Source: Heterocephalus glaber (Eukaryota > Chordata > Mammalia > Rodentia > Bathyergidae). From it: a DNA stretch of 64,000 nt. Within the stretch, counting starts at the first letter, position 1; every line of letters starts with the position of its first letter. The DNA lies in assembly GCF_000247695.1 (NCBI RefSeq), contig NW_004624865.1, forward strand, positions 3,231,497 to 3,295,496, given 5' to 3'. The notes beneath the pieces were generated by a model. That model was not told the DNA's origin and ran no database searches. It worked only from the letters and a program-made list of their open reading frames with translations. Position numbers and translations under genes: made by a program. This document shows, one piece after another, positions 1 to 10,559 of this stretch.

Positions 1-140
1 TGTTTCTTTTCTCTAACTGCTTGTAGAATTTTGTCCTTCTGCTGAGTTTCTGGAATCTTAACTATTATATGCACTTGTGTAGATTTTTTTTATCATGGCT
101 AGTTGGAGTCCTATAATAATAAATCTAGAGCAGATACAGT
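1..140 (-). repeat. old interspersed repeat fragment, class unresolved
   Basis: This T-rich stretch resembles part of the long repeat at 10560-11580 in the same orientation. It follows the pattern of a common old mammalian repeat whose class (L1M-related or other) I cannot settle by eye. It is cut off by the window edge. The orientation given is a guess. Confidence 0.35.
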
Positions 141-149
141 TTTTAAAAA

Positions 150-505
150 GTAGAGGAGCTGAGTAACATGATGGAATTCCAACATATCAAACAAAAGGAA
201 TCCATAAAACAGATGCATACAGATTTCCAAGAGATTAAAAACTCCATTGAAAGTTTAAGCAGCAGAATGAGCCAATGTGAGGATAGAATTTCAGATATAG
301 GAGAAAAGATTGCAATTAGTGACCAGGAAAAGAAAAATTTCTTAAAAATAGTAAGGGGCCATGTGAAATCAATCCAGCAGCTGCTAGACGATGCAAAGAA
401 GAATAACATAAGACTGATCGGAGTCAATGAAGAAACAGGAGATGGTTCAAGTGACATAAAAAAACTGTTTACAGAATGCTTTAGGATTATATACACTCTG
501 TAATA
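150..505 (+). mobile_element. LINE-1 ORF1 remnant
   Basis: An open frame at 168-503 (111 codons) matches the middle of the L1 ORF1 protein, the trimeric RNA-binding chaperone of the L1 retrotransposition complex. The frame opens with an E/K/Q-rich coiled-coil stretch (residues about 1-45) containing the typical SRMSQCEDRISDIGEK register. A linker and the start of the RNA-recognition domain follow, with the signature NIRLIGVNEE (residues about 80-90), where L1 proteins usually read N-R-IGVPEG. A normal ORF1p is about 300-370 residues, so the N-terminus and the C-terminal half are missing. The apparent ATG is internal and not a real start. Frame survival over 330 bases suggests modest age or chance. 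It is a dead fragment. Confidence 0.8.
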
Positions 506-1774
506 CTCATTCCACTACCTTGAAATAAACTAGGAAATGAAATGCTCTCTTCCTTAGCCCCAAGGAGCTTCCCAAACTTGCTTTAGACATTATCTAGGCT
601 GGGCCAATAAATCATACCCAAATTGTGCCCTACCATGGCTGAATACACAGATATTCCTTGGTTAAAGATCTACCTGTTTGGACTTGTGACCCACCACTCA
701 AACCTACAGCCTGCCTTTTTTGTACAGTTCTGTATATCTTGTTCATAGAGCCTCAATGTCTTTTATTGTACAATACACTTTGTTCATACGGTACTCCAAT
801 TTTTGCTGATTGCACTCTACAGTACTATTGTTTTATTTTCTGTTATACATCACAGTAGTGCATGTAAGGGTTGTGCAAATAAAGGAAAGTCATCAAGTTA
901 TAGTTCCCTTTAACCACTTCTTTTTTCTGAATATCACGATGTACATACTATAGTGACCAATTCACTGAATGACCCAGTCCTGGGAACTTAACTGGGTCAT
1001 TAAACAAGTAGTGTCTGTAGTGGTAAACTGGGTCAGATTTAACCATGGACCTATGGGTTTTTTAATTATTCTGATTTCCTTATTTATATTTCCCAGATGA
1101 GGAGGTGTTCCTGGAAGTCACAACGTTGGTTTCTGTCCATTATTCTTTCACTTCTTGGATATAGCAAGAGCTCAAGTTAATCATGGTGTTCTTGTTTCAT
1201 AGCTGGTTATATTAGTGAATTGTCAAGGGTTCCAACTTTTAATGGGGCCCAGTACATGCTGGGCCATCAGCATTAATTATACTAGCAAAGCTTATTAAGG
1301 AACAGAGAATGTAGGGTCATTTTCTCAATGGTCCATGAAGGAAAATGGGAGACCTGCATTTTCAAGATTATTATTAGGTAACAAAAGAGCCTAATCTTAG
1401 GGAAGTGCTAAATATTTTTAAACCACTTGAGGCATAAAAAGGAAAAACTAATTCTGATCAGAAGGAAAGACAGGATATAGAATATTTTTAAAACCAGGAA
1501 CATTTCTACAAATTCAACGTGAATCTACAACTTTGATATAACCTTAAATAATACTGTCACTGCCAATGAACTACAGTTACATTTGTAAAATATCCTTATT
1601 TTCAAGGTTGTTCTACATAATTCAGGTGATAAAACTAAAGTATCTAGTACAATGGCTATACTATGAAAGATGGTCAACAAATACAGGGTATTGTTTTCAA
1701 AATTTTATTGGCTTTATTATTCTATATTACTCTCTTGCCATTAAAATATCCCTTAAAATTGTCTATACTTGCCT
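506..1774. other. unique sequence, no gene seen
   Basis: No open frame above about 66 codons has coding character. A-rich purine runs lie near 1400-1500. A motif resembling ACTGGGTCA recurs three times between 970 and 1036, but I could not assign it to a repeat family. Confidence 0.4.
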
Positions 1775-1985
1775 GGGCATAAGGTCTGTAAAGCAGGACT
1801 CTGTCAAACTGAGACAGAAGGATTACACATTTGAGTCCAACCTGGACAATTTAGTGAGAATATGTCTCAAAGAGAAGAGAAGAGAAGAAAAGGGGTTAGG
1901 AATCCACTTCAGTGGGTTCAGTCTTTGGAAAGAAAGCAAGAAAGTGAGAAGGAAAGGAAAGAAAGAAAGAGAGAGAGAAATATGA
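1775..1985 (+). mobile_element. degenerate B1-dID SINE
   Basis: The stretch contains the B1 right-half pattern (gagacagaaggattacacatt, then ccaacctggacaatttagtgag, then a tgtctcaaa-type end). A purine linker and a decayed ID-like unit follow near 1890-1925. It ends in a GAAA/GAGA-rich tail at 1940-1980. The 5' B1 half is badly eroded. Confidence 0.6.
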
Positions 1986-3376
1986 GAGAAGCTTCAAATG
2001 AATCACCCATGGACTAGACTAGAAAGCCAGTTTTACATGGATATAATTTTTAATTGAAGTTGTGTGGACAAAATTCTATCAATGGGCTATTCTTAAATAA
2101 ATTAAAAAATTAGCTACTTTAGTTCCTTACAAACATGTTTTAAATACGAGATCCTACAGAACATGGTTTATAAAACAGACAAGTTATTGCATTAAGCACA
2201 CTCAGGGTCTCTTAAGTTTTCTCTTTCTATAGTCACTTGCTAGAAATCATGACTTTCATTGTCAAAAAACCCATTCTATCATACATGGCTAGTAATAATT
2301 ATTTTTTAAATGATTACCAATTACCAGTAGGAATAAATCACTTTTCTTGTTCTTTAAACAATAATATTTACTGAGTAATTATTATGTCCACTTGCCCAGG
2401 GGAGGGGACCTGCAGGAAGGACAGGGAGAGATAAGCACACAGTGAATCCACTGTGATTCTCTGAGGAGTAATCTCTAAAGGTCTTAAGTAAAAGGGACTT
2501 GCTAAAGGTTATAAGACAATCTGAAGCCAGAATCTGTTTCAGTAACTCTTGGTTTAAATTGTGAAATACAAGGGAGCCCCCTCCTTGGTCTTAGACAATT
2601 ATTGTCTATCTTTGGGTGTTACAGCTATTTTGTCTTTACATTAAGTTGGGTTTCATTAGGGATGGAAGGATATGACCATGTAGAAGCCAGGACCTATTTG
2701 TGGAATATGAATAGGGAATTGTGTAATACATGTGAGTATCAACTCAAGGTGTGGAGAGAGGGTCGGAGGTTTAGAAGGGAGGATACATGAACCAGTGCTG
2801 GCTGGTTTGAAGTAACACATGCCCCTTCCTGACACAGGAAAAAAGCCATATAGTTAGGAGACTAGAACACTGGATTTGGGTAAGGAGAATATGCATCCTG
2901 TTCTCATATATCTCCACCCAGACTCCTAAAGAGCAGCAGAGATCATTTTTGTTACCCAATGCCGTTAGCAGTTCTAAGAGTGCTTATGTTTTCACCGTAG
3001 ACATTAAGAGAAGAGAGTTTAAAAGGAGAGGGACAGAAGTTACGGGGACATAGAAATGTTCATGAAGAACACTTGGAAGTGAAGAGGAACAGCAATTGGG
3101 ACCACTGGTGAACAAGAACAGTATCAGCAAATGGTAAAATGTTGTGCAGGTGCAATCTGGAGTGTGGAGTGCTTTCAACGTCATCCTTAGTGGCTTGGGT
3201 TTGGTAGGGAGTGGGATATGATTTAAAGGTTTTAAAAGAAGAGTTAATGAAATGAAATGACTGACTCAAAAAGAGCACCTGCTGCTACCTGGTAGAGGAA
3301 TGATTTGAAATAGTAAAAAAAAAAAAAGGAGACTGGGAAGAAATAGCACAGATTGTCTTAGGTAGCGTCTTCCCAC
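1986..3376. other. mostly unique sequence with two weak fossils
   Basis: A weak MIR-core resemblance lies at about 2460-2570 (ttaagtaaaagggacttgc region). A stretch at about 3120-3290 resembles an old mammalian LINE or LTR-type repeat also suspected at 14560-14745 and 41950-42280. The remaining short frames on both strands show no family signature. Confidence 0.3.
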
Positions 3377-3519
3377 ATTTAAATAGGTCTTTGGGCTGAG
3401 GAGCATGGCTCAGTGGTAGAGCACTTAACTAGCATTCCTGGGTTTGATTCCCAGTACCATACACACTCACACACATACACACATACAGTTTTTTGAAGTA
3501 TATTTATTAAAAGGTCTTT
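3377..3519 (+). mobile_element. ID SINE with diverged target duplication
   Basis: The tRNA-derived body runs from about 3393 to 3465. It carries an A-box-like ggctcagtggtagagc and a B-box-like ggtttgattccc, ending cccagtacc, then a CA-rich tail to about 3500. Flanks atttaaataggtcttt (3377-3392) and atttattaaaaggtcttt (3502-3519) look like a slightly eroded target-site duplication. The CA-rich tail replaces the usual pure poly(A). Confidence 0.85.
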
Positions 3520-3659
3520 AAGTGCCACTGGCTTTTGTAGAGAACACATAATATTAATACAATGAGACGGATTGTATTATTTACATAAAGCTTACCTTTA
3601 GACACTAATTTCTCAGACAAAGTAACCTATTTCATAGCCTAGCCATGACAATAATAGTG

Positions 3660-3785
3660 GAGGGGAAAGTCTCTCATTACTACAGATGAGGGGACTGTGT
3701 GAGAGAAAAATTAGTCATCATTCTGGTGTCATACAGGTGGGAAGGCAGACCTGGGATTCAGGTCCAGGGTGATCTGGCTCCAGGG
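3660..3785 (+). repeat. MIR SINE fragment
   Basis: The order attactacagatgagg, then a purine-rich linker, then cagacctgggattcaggtcc, then a tctggctccag-type end matches the core and 3' half of MIR. The 5' tRNA-related head is missing. Confidence 0.7.
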
Positions 3786-4915
3786 ATTGTTCAGTGACAT
3801 TCATTATCTTGGTCACACTCAGTAACATAGACAAAGGGAGTCTTTTACCTGTCTACACCGAGGCATCACTGTGCTTTCTATTTCCCTGATGTCTACATTT
3901 ACTAACTACTAACATGGAAGAGTTTGTGTCCCATCCCTGTGTTGACTTTATTGACATTTAAGACCTTCAAACTGTCTGAGGTTAATACTCAAATGATTCC
4001 TAAATAATACCTTCCTTCTGCATTCTCTAATTTACTCTGACTCTAACTCTCAAATATCATTCAAGATAATTGATTCAATTTATTGGAATCAAAGGGCAAA
4101 GAATATTGCACATGATGGCAAATGCTTGGCATTGATTTTTTTTTTTCATTTTAAGGAACTGTTATCTCCCTTTCAACTAAAGGATCTACTCAAGAGACTG
4201 ACCTCGAAAATTTGGTTCCTTGTTTGAAATACAATATTTACTTTGCACAGGGTCATTTACTGCACCACTGCAATTCAGGGAAAATCCTACCAGATAGAAA
4301 GGATTAAAACTTTTTTTAAAAATCTGTAATTTTTGCTTTTGACTCTGAAAAAATGTATTTAGGACACACTCAGCTTTTCTTATTTCGGCAGGCGAGAAGT
4401 AGATTGTCAGAATAACTCTGCAGCAGCACCAAGTCAAGTCAGCCACAGAAAGAGCTTTGGTAATAGAGTTATGGCAGGGAGCCCAGGATGCGCTTACCTC
4501 AGTCACAGTCAGAGCCCACTGAACTCTGCTCCAAGCCAGCTGAATTGAATGCAGAACCCAAACAAAATCATAAAGCCAATCTGAAATAGCATCTGAGGGC
4601 TTCCCTCCTTTTCTCTCCCTCATGAGAGAGGGGGTTTCAATTCTAAAAGAAAGCCCAAAGTAGCTCAGTAAGGAAACGGCCACACAGAGTTAGAACCACA
4701 GGGTGGACAGGAGGAAGAGCTGAGACCCAGAATAGCAAATTAGACCTAGATGGGAAACTTGATTATAAAGCTACTGCTGTCTACATCAGGCAGCAAATAC
4801 ATATAGCATATTAATCCGTGCCCTTTTATACATTTGTTCAGTAAATATCTTTATACCAGACGAATGAGAATCCATGGGAAAAATTGTTTAAAGGTACAAA
4901 AAGTTGTTTACATAT
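3786..4915. other. unique sequence
   Basis: No repeat was recognised. The longest open frame of the window lies here on the minus strand (4186-4683, 165 codons). It has no domain, skewed composition or splice framing that I trust. The balanced-composition part at 4370-4680 is a reasonable place to look for cross-species conservation. Confidence 0.4.
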
Positions 4916-5257
4916 TGTTATGGCTTGTGTATATATGTTCCCCCAAAGCCTTGTGTTTTCCAGAGGTGGCTGAATCTAGAGTGTGTTGTTGACTCATAGT
5001 GGGGCTAGGCTTGAGGGCACTAGGATTAGGAGTGTGAGTGCTACCTCCCTAAGTAGTCTAAGATAAAAGGGGCAGAAAGATGCTCTTAGGGTCCCAGGAA
5101 CTACTCCCTTCTGCAATGCCCCTCTGGCAAGCCACCTTGCTCTGGAGCCAGCTGATCATGGACTGAAAGCTCCACAAACTGTGAGCCAAATAAATCTTTC
5201 CACCTTTAACTTTGGACGTTGGGTATTTTGTCTCAGCAACTAGAAAAGTAACTAACA
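4916..5257 (+). mobile_element. solo LTR, ERVL-MaLR type
   Basis: The element begins tgttatggcttgt and ends actaaca, giving the TG...CA termini of an LTR. Its 3' part has the MaLR hallmark order: catggactgaaag, gagccaaataaat, a ttaacttt stretch, then gggtattttgtctcagcaac. The flanking 5-mers are catat (4911-4915) and tatat (5258-5262), a 4/5 match to a 5-bp duplication. It has no internal region, so it is a solo LTR of about 342 bp. Confidence 0.75.
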
Positions 5258-6054
5258 TATATACATTGAGTTTAAACTCACTCTGTGACATCCAATGAGA
5301 CACCTTGTCATTGAAATTATCTCTATTTTTCCTGTTTTTTTTAAAATTACCATTCTCAACTGTAGGCACACACATAAAAATTATATATATATTTATATTT
5401 ATATATGTATAAATTGTAATCTGTCAAGTTCAAACTCCTCTGTCCTAGGAGAAAGTTTTAATTGCCCAAAACGTTTAAGGTTTAAATCCCAATAAGTTAA
5501 GGATTCTGTATTGTGTCAAGAAAATAGTAAATATTCTAATATCAGTCCACAAAGTGGTAGGTTGATATAAGAATGTCTCACATGCTCTGTAACAATATTT
5601 TATTTTAAAAAGTGCACTTCATATGGAATTATTTTTTTAAGTATGTTTGCAAGTCTATTTGCCCCTGTGGGAAATGGGTTGTAATTGCTAACATAATTAG
5701 AAGCTATGTCCTAACACTGCATACTCTTTTGACCATTTTTAGATTATGGAGACAAACTATATTCTTTAGCAGTTCAGGAACTTTGATAGCCCTCTTCTAA
5801 ATGGAGAAAATCAATTTTCCATGATCTTAAAGACTAACTGTATACCACACTGCATTGTTGGCAAGCTAGTTTAGGAGTCACCAAAGTAATGAATGTAGGG
5901 TGACTGCTGCGTGTAATCTATTCCCTGCTTTTGTTAGTAAAGTGTTTTTTGGCATTAATAATTGAACATTGAAAAAAAAATAATTGAACATTGAAATCAT
6001 GGCTTTCAAACTGATGGACATCCTGAGCCCTTCTTATTTTTATTTACTTAAATA
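5258..6054. other. unique AT-rich sequence with a short AT microsatellite
   Basis: A TA/TTTA run lies at about 5380-5418. A 17-bp stretch, taattgaacattgaaa, is repeated in tandem at 5958-5996 around a short poly(A). No other feature was recognised. Confidence 0.5.
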
Positions 6055-6175
6055 TTTTTAAGATAGTGTTCACTAAGTCCCTCAGTTGCCCCATCCAGGC
6101 TTGAGCTTGCAATTCTTCTGCTTCAGCCTACCAGAGTGCTGGGATTACAGGTGTGCACACAGCCACACCCATTTG
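6055..6175 (-). mobile_element. B1-type SINE monomer
   Basis: Read on the minus strand, it has the 7SL-derived order ending in a poly(A) track. On the plus strand this appears as a T-rich start, then ccatccaggcttgagcttgc, then gtgctgggattacaggtgtg. The ID half is absent. The agccaccatgcc-type start is decayed. Confidence 0.7.
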
Positions 6176-6540
6176 TTGGCCTGTTTTCCATGGATGCTTT
6201 TGCACTACAACAGAGACTGCATGGCCTTGCAGAGTCGGAAGACTTCACTTTCCATCTCTCTACAGACAAAGTTTACTGATCTCTGGCTTAATAAAGTACT
6301 AAGCATCTTCCCATTTCTGGCTTCCAGAATTTTCTGATTCTATGAATGTTCCCTGTAGGCTTGGAAGCTGTGCCCTGCATCTTGGCAGAGAGAAGGTCTG
6401 GTGCTACACAGGTCCCCAAAATAACAAACTGATAAATGATATGTGAAGGATGGGCAGAAGCTTCTGGTAAAGTAAAAACTATTATCACAAGTTCTGAGTA
6501 TGATCTGATTTCTATTCAGAAATTCAAAATAAAAATATAA

Positions 6541-7080
6541 AGTATGATTTAAAATACGGTAAATGTTTTCATTTTAGAAATATATTACAGTAAAGGATAC
6601 ATTTCCCTGAATCCCCCTCTTCAAATATGCTTATTCCATCATCCTTGCCACTTCCTGCAGCAGCTCAGGAGTCCTCTTTCCTGAGGGTCTTTGGCTGCGC
6701 TGTCCTGGCTGCCTGATGTCCTGAATGAACTCAAAATGCCTCCCTTTTCTGATCATTTTGACTTTGGGGAAGAACCAGAAGTTGCATAGTGCCAGATCCG
6801 GTGACTAAGGTGGATGAGGACACAGCGTCGTATTTTTATGAGCTGCCTTTCTTTTGGATGGTGCTCAGCAGCAGCAGTCACTGTATTTTTTATCCCACCT
6901 CATAAAGACACTCAGGAAAGTGAACTTTCAGAACTGCCACAGAAAGTGACAAGAACAATGAGATAAGTATGCATTCAAAGTGAGGGGGAGGATTTTGAAG
7001 TGGATTAACACCAATGTGTCTTTTCCTATAATACATTATTTAAACATTCACTGTATATTTTGATAGCACTTCATACTTAA
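6541..7080. mobile_element. inverted-repeat (foldback) mariner element, copy A
   Basis: The element is built from two head-to-head copies of a mariner transposon 3' end. The left arm (about 6545-6692) read on the minus strand and the right arm (about 6904-7078) read on the plus strand both carry the end of a Tc1/mariner transposase gene, its 3' UTR and the terminal repeat. The right arm encodes the typical C-terminus QSEGEDFEVD followed by a stop. The centre (about 6693-6903), read on the minus strand, gives HPP-stop-SPDLA, then FPKVKM, KGRHFE and FIQDI. This is the block around the third catalytic aspartate of the DD34D triad. Stops and frameshifts make it non-coding. A second copy with the same architecture lies at 53729-54265, so the structure was amplified rather than formed here. 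Confidence 0.8.
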
Positions 7081-8251
7081 TGAATGGGACATTTGAGACA
7101 TCAGAAATAAAGTTCTCTTATTTAGCATCTCTGTCTCAAATCACCACTATTTTTAGACATAATTCAAAGAGCAAGTTACTATCACACCTGCATATCTTTT
7201 CCATGAACAAGCAGAGAGCATGGAGTATTTTTCAAACCCCAGGACAAATATATATATGAACATTTAAAGTAAAAAATAAAGATAAATCCTTAAAAGATGC
7301 AGCTGATAGGAAATACCCTTTATATTTTGCTCCTAAGACATTGTTCTTCTCCTGTTATTTGCATTTTCCTTATAATTTCAGCAATAAGTGATGATTACTA
7401 GCCATAGCTTATCAGTTAATGACAAGAACAGCTGGGCCCTATATCCCTGGATGCGTTTTAATCAAGCCATTGAAAGGAAACTGAGCAGCTGAAAGCTATC
7501 TATTTTCTTTGCAATGATTGCATAATATAATTAAAAGTATTTTATCAGCCTCCCCTGGCAGAAGACAGAAGTTCTATGTATGTGGTCTAATGGACGTGAC
7601 CTGCCAGCATTTTCTAACACTTGAGGAATTTGCCATATAAATCATGACCTCATACCCGAAGACTCCATTAGCTTCTTGGTGCTTGTGTTTGCTGGTGAGC
7701 CAGGGAAAAGACTCCCAGAAAGTCTTCAGTTTGCAGAACCATAAATCCCGTGTGGAGTCAGTGGCATTGAGAACACTCGGGCAGCTCCAGCTTCTGTAGA
7801 TGAAATTCACACCCTCATCGAGACTCATGGACACATTGCAAAAATGCCACACAGCATATTTTCTGCAATGAACCCTTGAGACTGTTGAGATTTGATGTCA
7901 AGAGTAAAATTCTCTCTCCTGCTCTCCTATTCCATACTTGCAAAAATTGAGCGGGTTATTTGCATTTCTGAGCCCAGATTCTTCACAGGGCAAACAGGTC
8001 TCTAAGTTAAATTCTTACCTAACAGGATTATGTCCTTTGCAATACACTGTCTTTGATACATGTGTGCACGGCCTAATAAAGGGCTACCTCTTAGGAAACT
8101 TTACACATTAATCATCTCAGTATGCAGAAAGTTTGTCTTGTGTGATAATTAAGCTTGATTATGTCAAATTGTGTGGCTTGAGAATCAGGATATTTGTGGA
8201 GCTCTTTTCTGGAGGTCTCCGGTTTGGTCATGAAGGGGTAACCTTAAGGGA
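7081..8251. other. unique sequence
   Basis: No repeat was recognised. The balanced-composition stretch 7430-7860 includes a 92-codon minus-strand frame (7574-7852) without a recognisable domain. It may be conserved non-coding DNA but I have no direct evidence. Confidence 0.4.
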
Positions 8252-8950
8252 TTTTTTTTTGTACATGTTTGCTATACATAATGATCACATTCACCACGGG
8301 AAACTTGTACCTGTATATAAAATATCTTAATTTTTTTTTGTTCCCATTCTCCTCCCCTCTTCAACCCTTCTTCCCCTCCCCATTTACAAAAGCTTTATTT
8401 TCATTTTCCCTTCTATTCTTTTTTTGTAAAATCCCCTTTTTCTTCCTTCCTTTCCCCTCCCTCCTCCCTTGTTCCCCTTCCCATTTGAATAAGTTCTTCC
8501 TACTTCCCATTATGTATCTTACATTTTGTGATTTTACACTTTGAGTTTCAAAACATTGCAATATTTAAACTTGTGTGTTTGAATTATTTTACTATACCCA
8601 ATGCAAAAATGGGCATCTGAAATGAATAGATACTTCTCAGATGAAGTACAAATGGCAAATATATGAAAAAATGTTCAACATCACTGATCATTCAAGAAAT
8701 GCAAATTAAAACCACACTGAGATTCCATTTCGCTTCAGGAAGAATGCCTCTCATCAAGAAATCAACCAGTAATAAATGTTGACAGGGCCATGGGGAAAAA
8801 GGAACCCTTCTCCATCACTGATGGGAGTGTAAATTGGTATTGCCACTATGGAAATCAGTATGGAGATTCCTCAAAAAAATAAAACTAGGGGTTCCATTTG
8901 ACCTAGCTGTGCTCCTTCCAGGTATCTAACTGGAGTTCAAAGCATCACAC
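8252..8950 (-). mobile_element. 5'-inverted (twin-primed) LINE-1 3' end
   Basis: Two L1 pieces lie back to back. From 8590 down to 8262 on the minus strand is the L1 3' UTR with its polypurine tract, seen as a pyrimidine tract on the plus strand at 8330-8480, ending in poly(A) (T9 at 8252-8260). From about 8600 to 8950 on the plus strand is the ORF2 3' end (gcaaaaatgggcatctgaaa, then catcactgatcattcaagaa, then gggagtgtaaattggtattg). The inverted upstream piece joined to a sense 3' piece is the product expected of twin priming. No clear target duplication was found. Confidence 0.75.
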
Positions 8951-8959
8951 CACAATGTT

Positions 8960-9200
8960 ATATGAAGACTTCAGAGGTTATGTTGAGGCACTTCTTTTCT
9001 GGCACTGTTCCCCGTCTCAACCTCCTGGCCTCCAAGAACTAAGCAGCTTTGCTTCACCACACACTTGATGTCCCTGCCTTTTACCTAGCTTACCATGGAC
9101 GGAATCCCCTGAAACCATGAGCCACTTTGAATATCTCCCTTAAGTTGTGGATGTCAGATATGGGGCCCCAAGGACAAGAAACCTGAGTAATACTGCTTTT
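8960..9200 (+). mobile_element. 3' part of a MaLR-type LTR
   Basis: The order ctcaacctcctggcc, cttaccatggacggaatcccc, aaccatgagcc, cttaagttgtggatgtcag parallels the 3' half of the LTR at 12274-12655. The 5' half is missing and the end is decayed. Confidence 0.5.
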
Positions 9201-9219
9201 TTCATTGTTTAAATTAAAA

Positions 9220-9745
9220 CGAGTGTGTATATAACAACCTGTACAGATATTAAGTGTTCAAATGAAAGAGTTTTGGAATTTTATACTCTCCTGTAACCAT
9301 CAAAAGAAATAGGGGCCAGAACTTTTCCAGCATGCTGAAATTCCTTTGGACCGCTGTCTAGGGAATTCCAGCTGCTTGCCTCGGAGTTGAGCAAAATCCT
9401 TCTGAGTTCTGCATTGCTTGTTTCTGGTTTCAAATGCATAGAATTTTACAACATGTATTTGTGTGTGTGTATACCTGGTTTATTGTTCTTAACACACCAT
9501 TTTAAGACATCCGTCTTGTTGTATATATCTTTACTTCTTTTGTGTGTATCTCTATTCCTTTAATTTGTACTCAATCTTGAATATACCTTAATTTGTTTCT
9601 CTGTTATATGGTGATGGATATTGGGTTGTTTCCAGTATGCAGAGACGATGAATAAGTTTGCCACGCACTGTCTTGACTAAGTCCTTCTGGGCACCTATTC
9701 TCATTGCCCTTGATCTCTATGAAGGAAAATGCTAGAGGGGATGCA
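9220..9745 (-). mobile_element. old L1M fragment, 3' UTR and ORF2 end
   Basis: The plus strand shows the reverse-complement pattern of old L1M 3' ends. It reads aacctgtacagatattaagtgttcaaa, ctgtaaccatcaaaa, catagaattttacaac, a long T-rich stretch, then ggatattgggttgtttccag. It probably continues at 10290 after an unassigned insert. Confidence 0.65.
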
Positions 9746-10289
9746 CATTTCTGACTTCAGAAGAAACAGCCAGGATTTTTTCATCATGCTCAAATCATGT
9801 TACACGGCAGTAGGACTGTGTGGAAGTCCTAGTTTTGTAAGTGTTTCACATTTTGTGTGGTTCATATTAAAGTCAAACCAGACATGTGGGATGGACTTTC
9901 TCCACCTAAAATTTGTTTCAGATGTCAAGACGAAAGACATCAAATCCACATAAAAAGGGTGTGAGAAAGAGGCACTGCTGATACAATGAGCCTTCATGAG
10001 GAGTGGGCCTCGGGCTCCCAGCTGGATCAAACACTGTCCCGAGAAATCAGGGAGCCATGATGGGTCAAGGATCTATGAGTTTGAGGGGAGACACAGGGGT
10101 GAGGATTCCTGCCTGTCAACCAGGACTGGCATGGTTTGAAGTTCAAACCAGTACAAACCAAGGAGTACCAGGCTCTCTGACCAGCTCATCCAGCTGTGGA
10201 CCAGAAGTAGGGAAGGTGGTCAGACTTGACAGCTTGCATCAGTCAAACCCACAAATGGAACTGGACAACTTGTTACACATTGTCTCTGT
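9746..10289. other. unassigned insert between two L1M pieces
   Basis: About 540 bp separates L1M fragments that look collinear. It shows no SINE, L1 or LTR hallmark and no clear terminal repeat. A 97-codon frame at 10003-10296 has no recognisable domain. It could be an old DNA transposon or a decayed LTR. Confidence 0.4.
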
Positions 10290-10540
10290 ATCTTGAGGCT
10301 TTTGTGTGGGTGTGAAACAGTGCACCATTTTAGTTTTAACTTAATTTTACCGAGGGACTAATGGTGGCGAACAAATTTAAATGACAAATTAATCACTTAT
10401 AGGTGCTTTTGCAAAGTGTCAATTAAATTTTTGTCAATTTTAGTGTTGCTTTTCCTTTCTAGTGGTGCATTTTGAGATGCTTTTGTGTTTTAGACATGAG
10501 TGCTTCATTAGATACATGTGTGGGTATCTGAAGGCTTAAA
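10290..10540 (-). mobile_element. old L1M ORF2 fragment
   Basis: The plus strand reads tgtgggtgtgaaacagtgcacc, then gagggactaatggtgg, then ttgcaaagtgtcaattaaat, then cttcattagatacatg. This tracks the reverse complement of the ORF2 3' region of L1M. It is probably the upstream continuation of 9220-9745. Confidence 0.6.
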
Positions 10541-10559
10541 CCCACATATACCTGTGTTT

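Noticed and set aside
4186..4683. Longest open frame of the window (165 codons, minus strand)
   Set aside because: No domain, signal peptide or family wording. AT-rich composition allows such frames by chance, and no splice context or promoter supports it.
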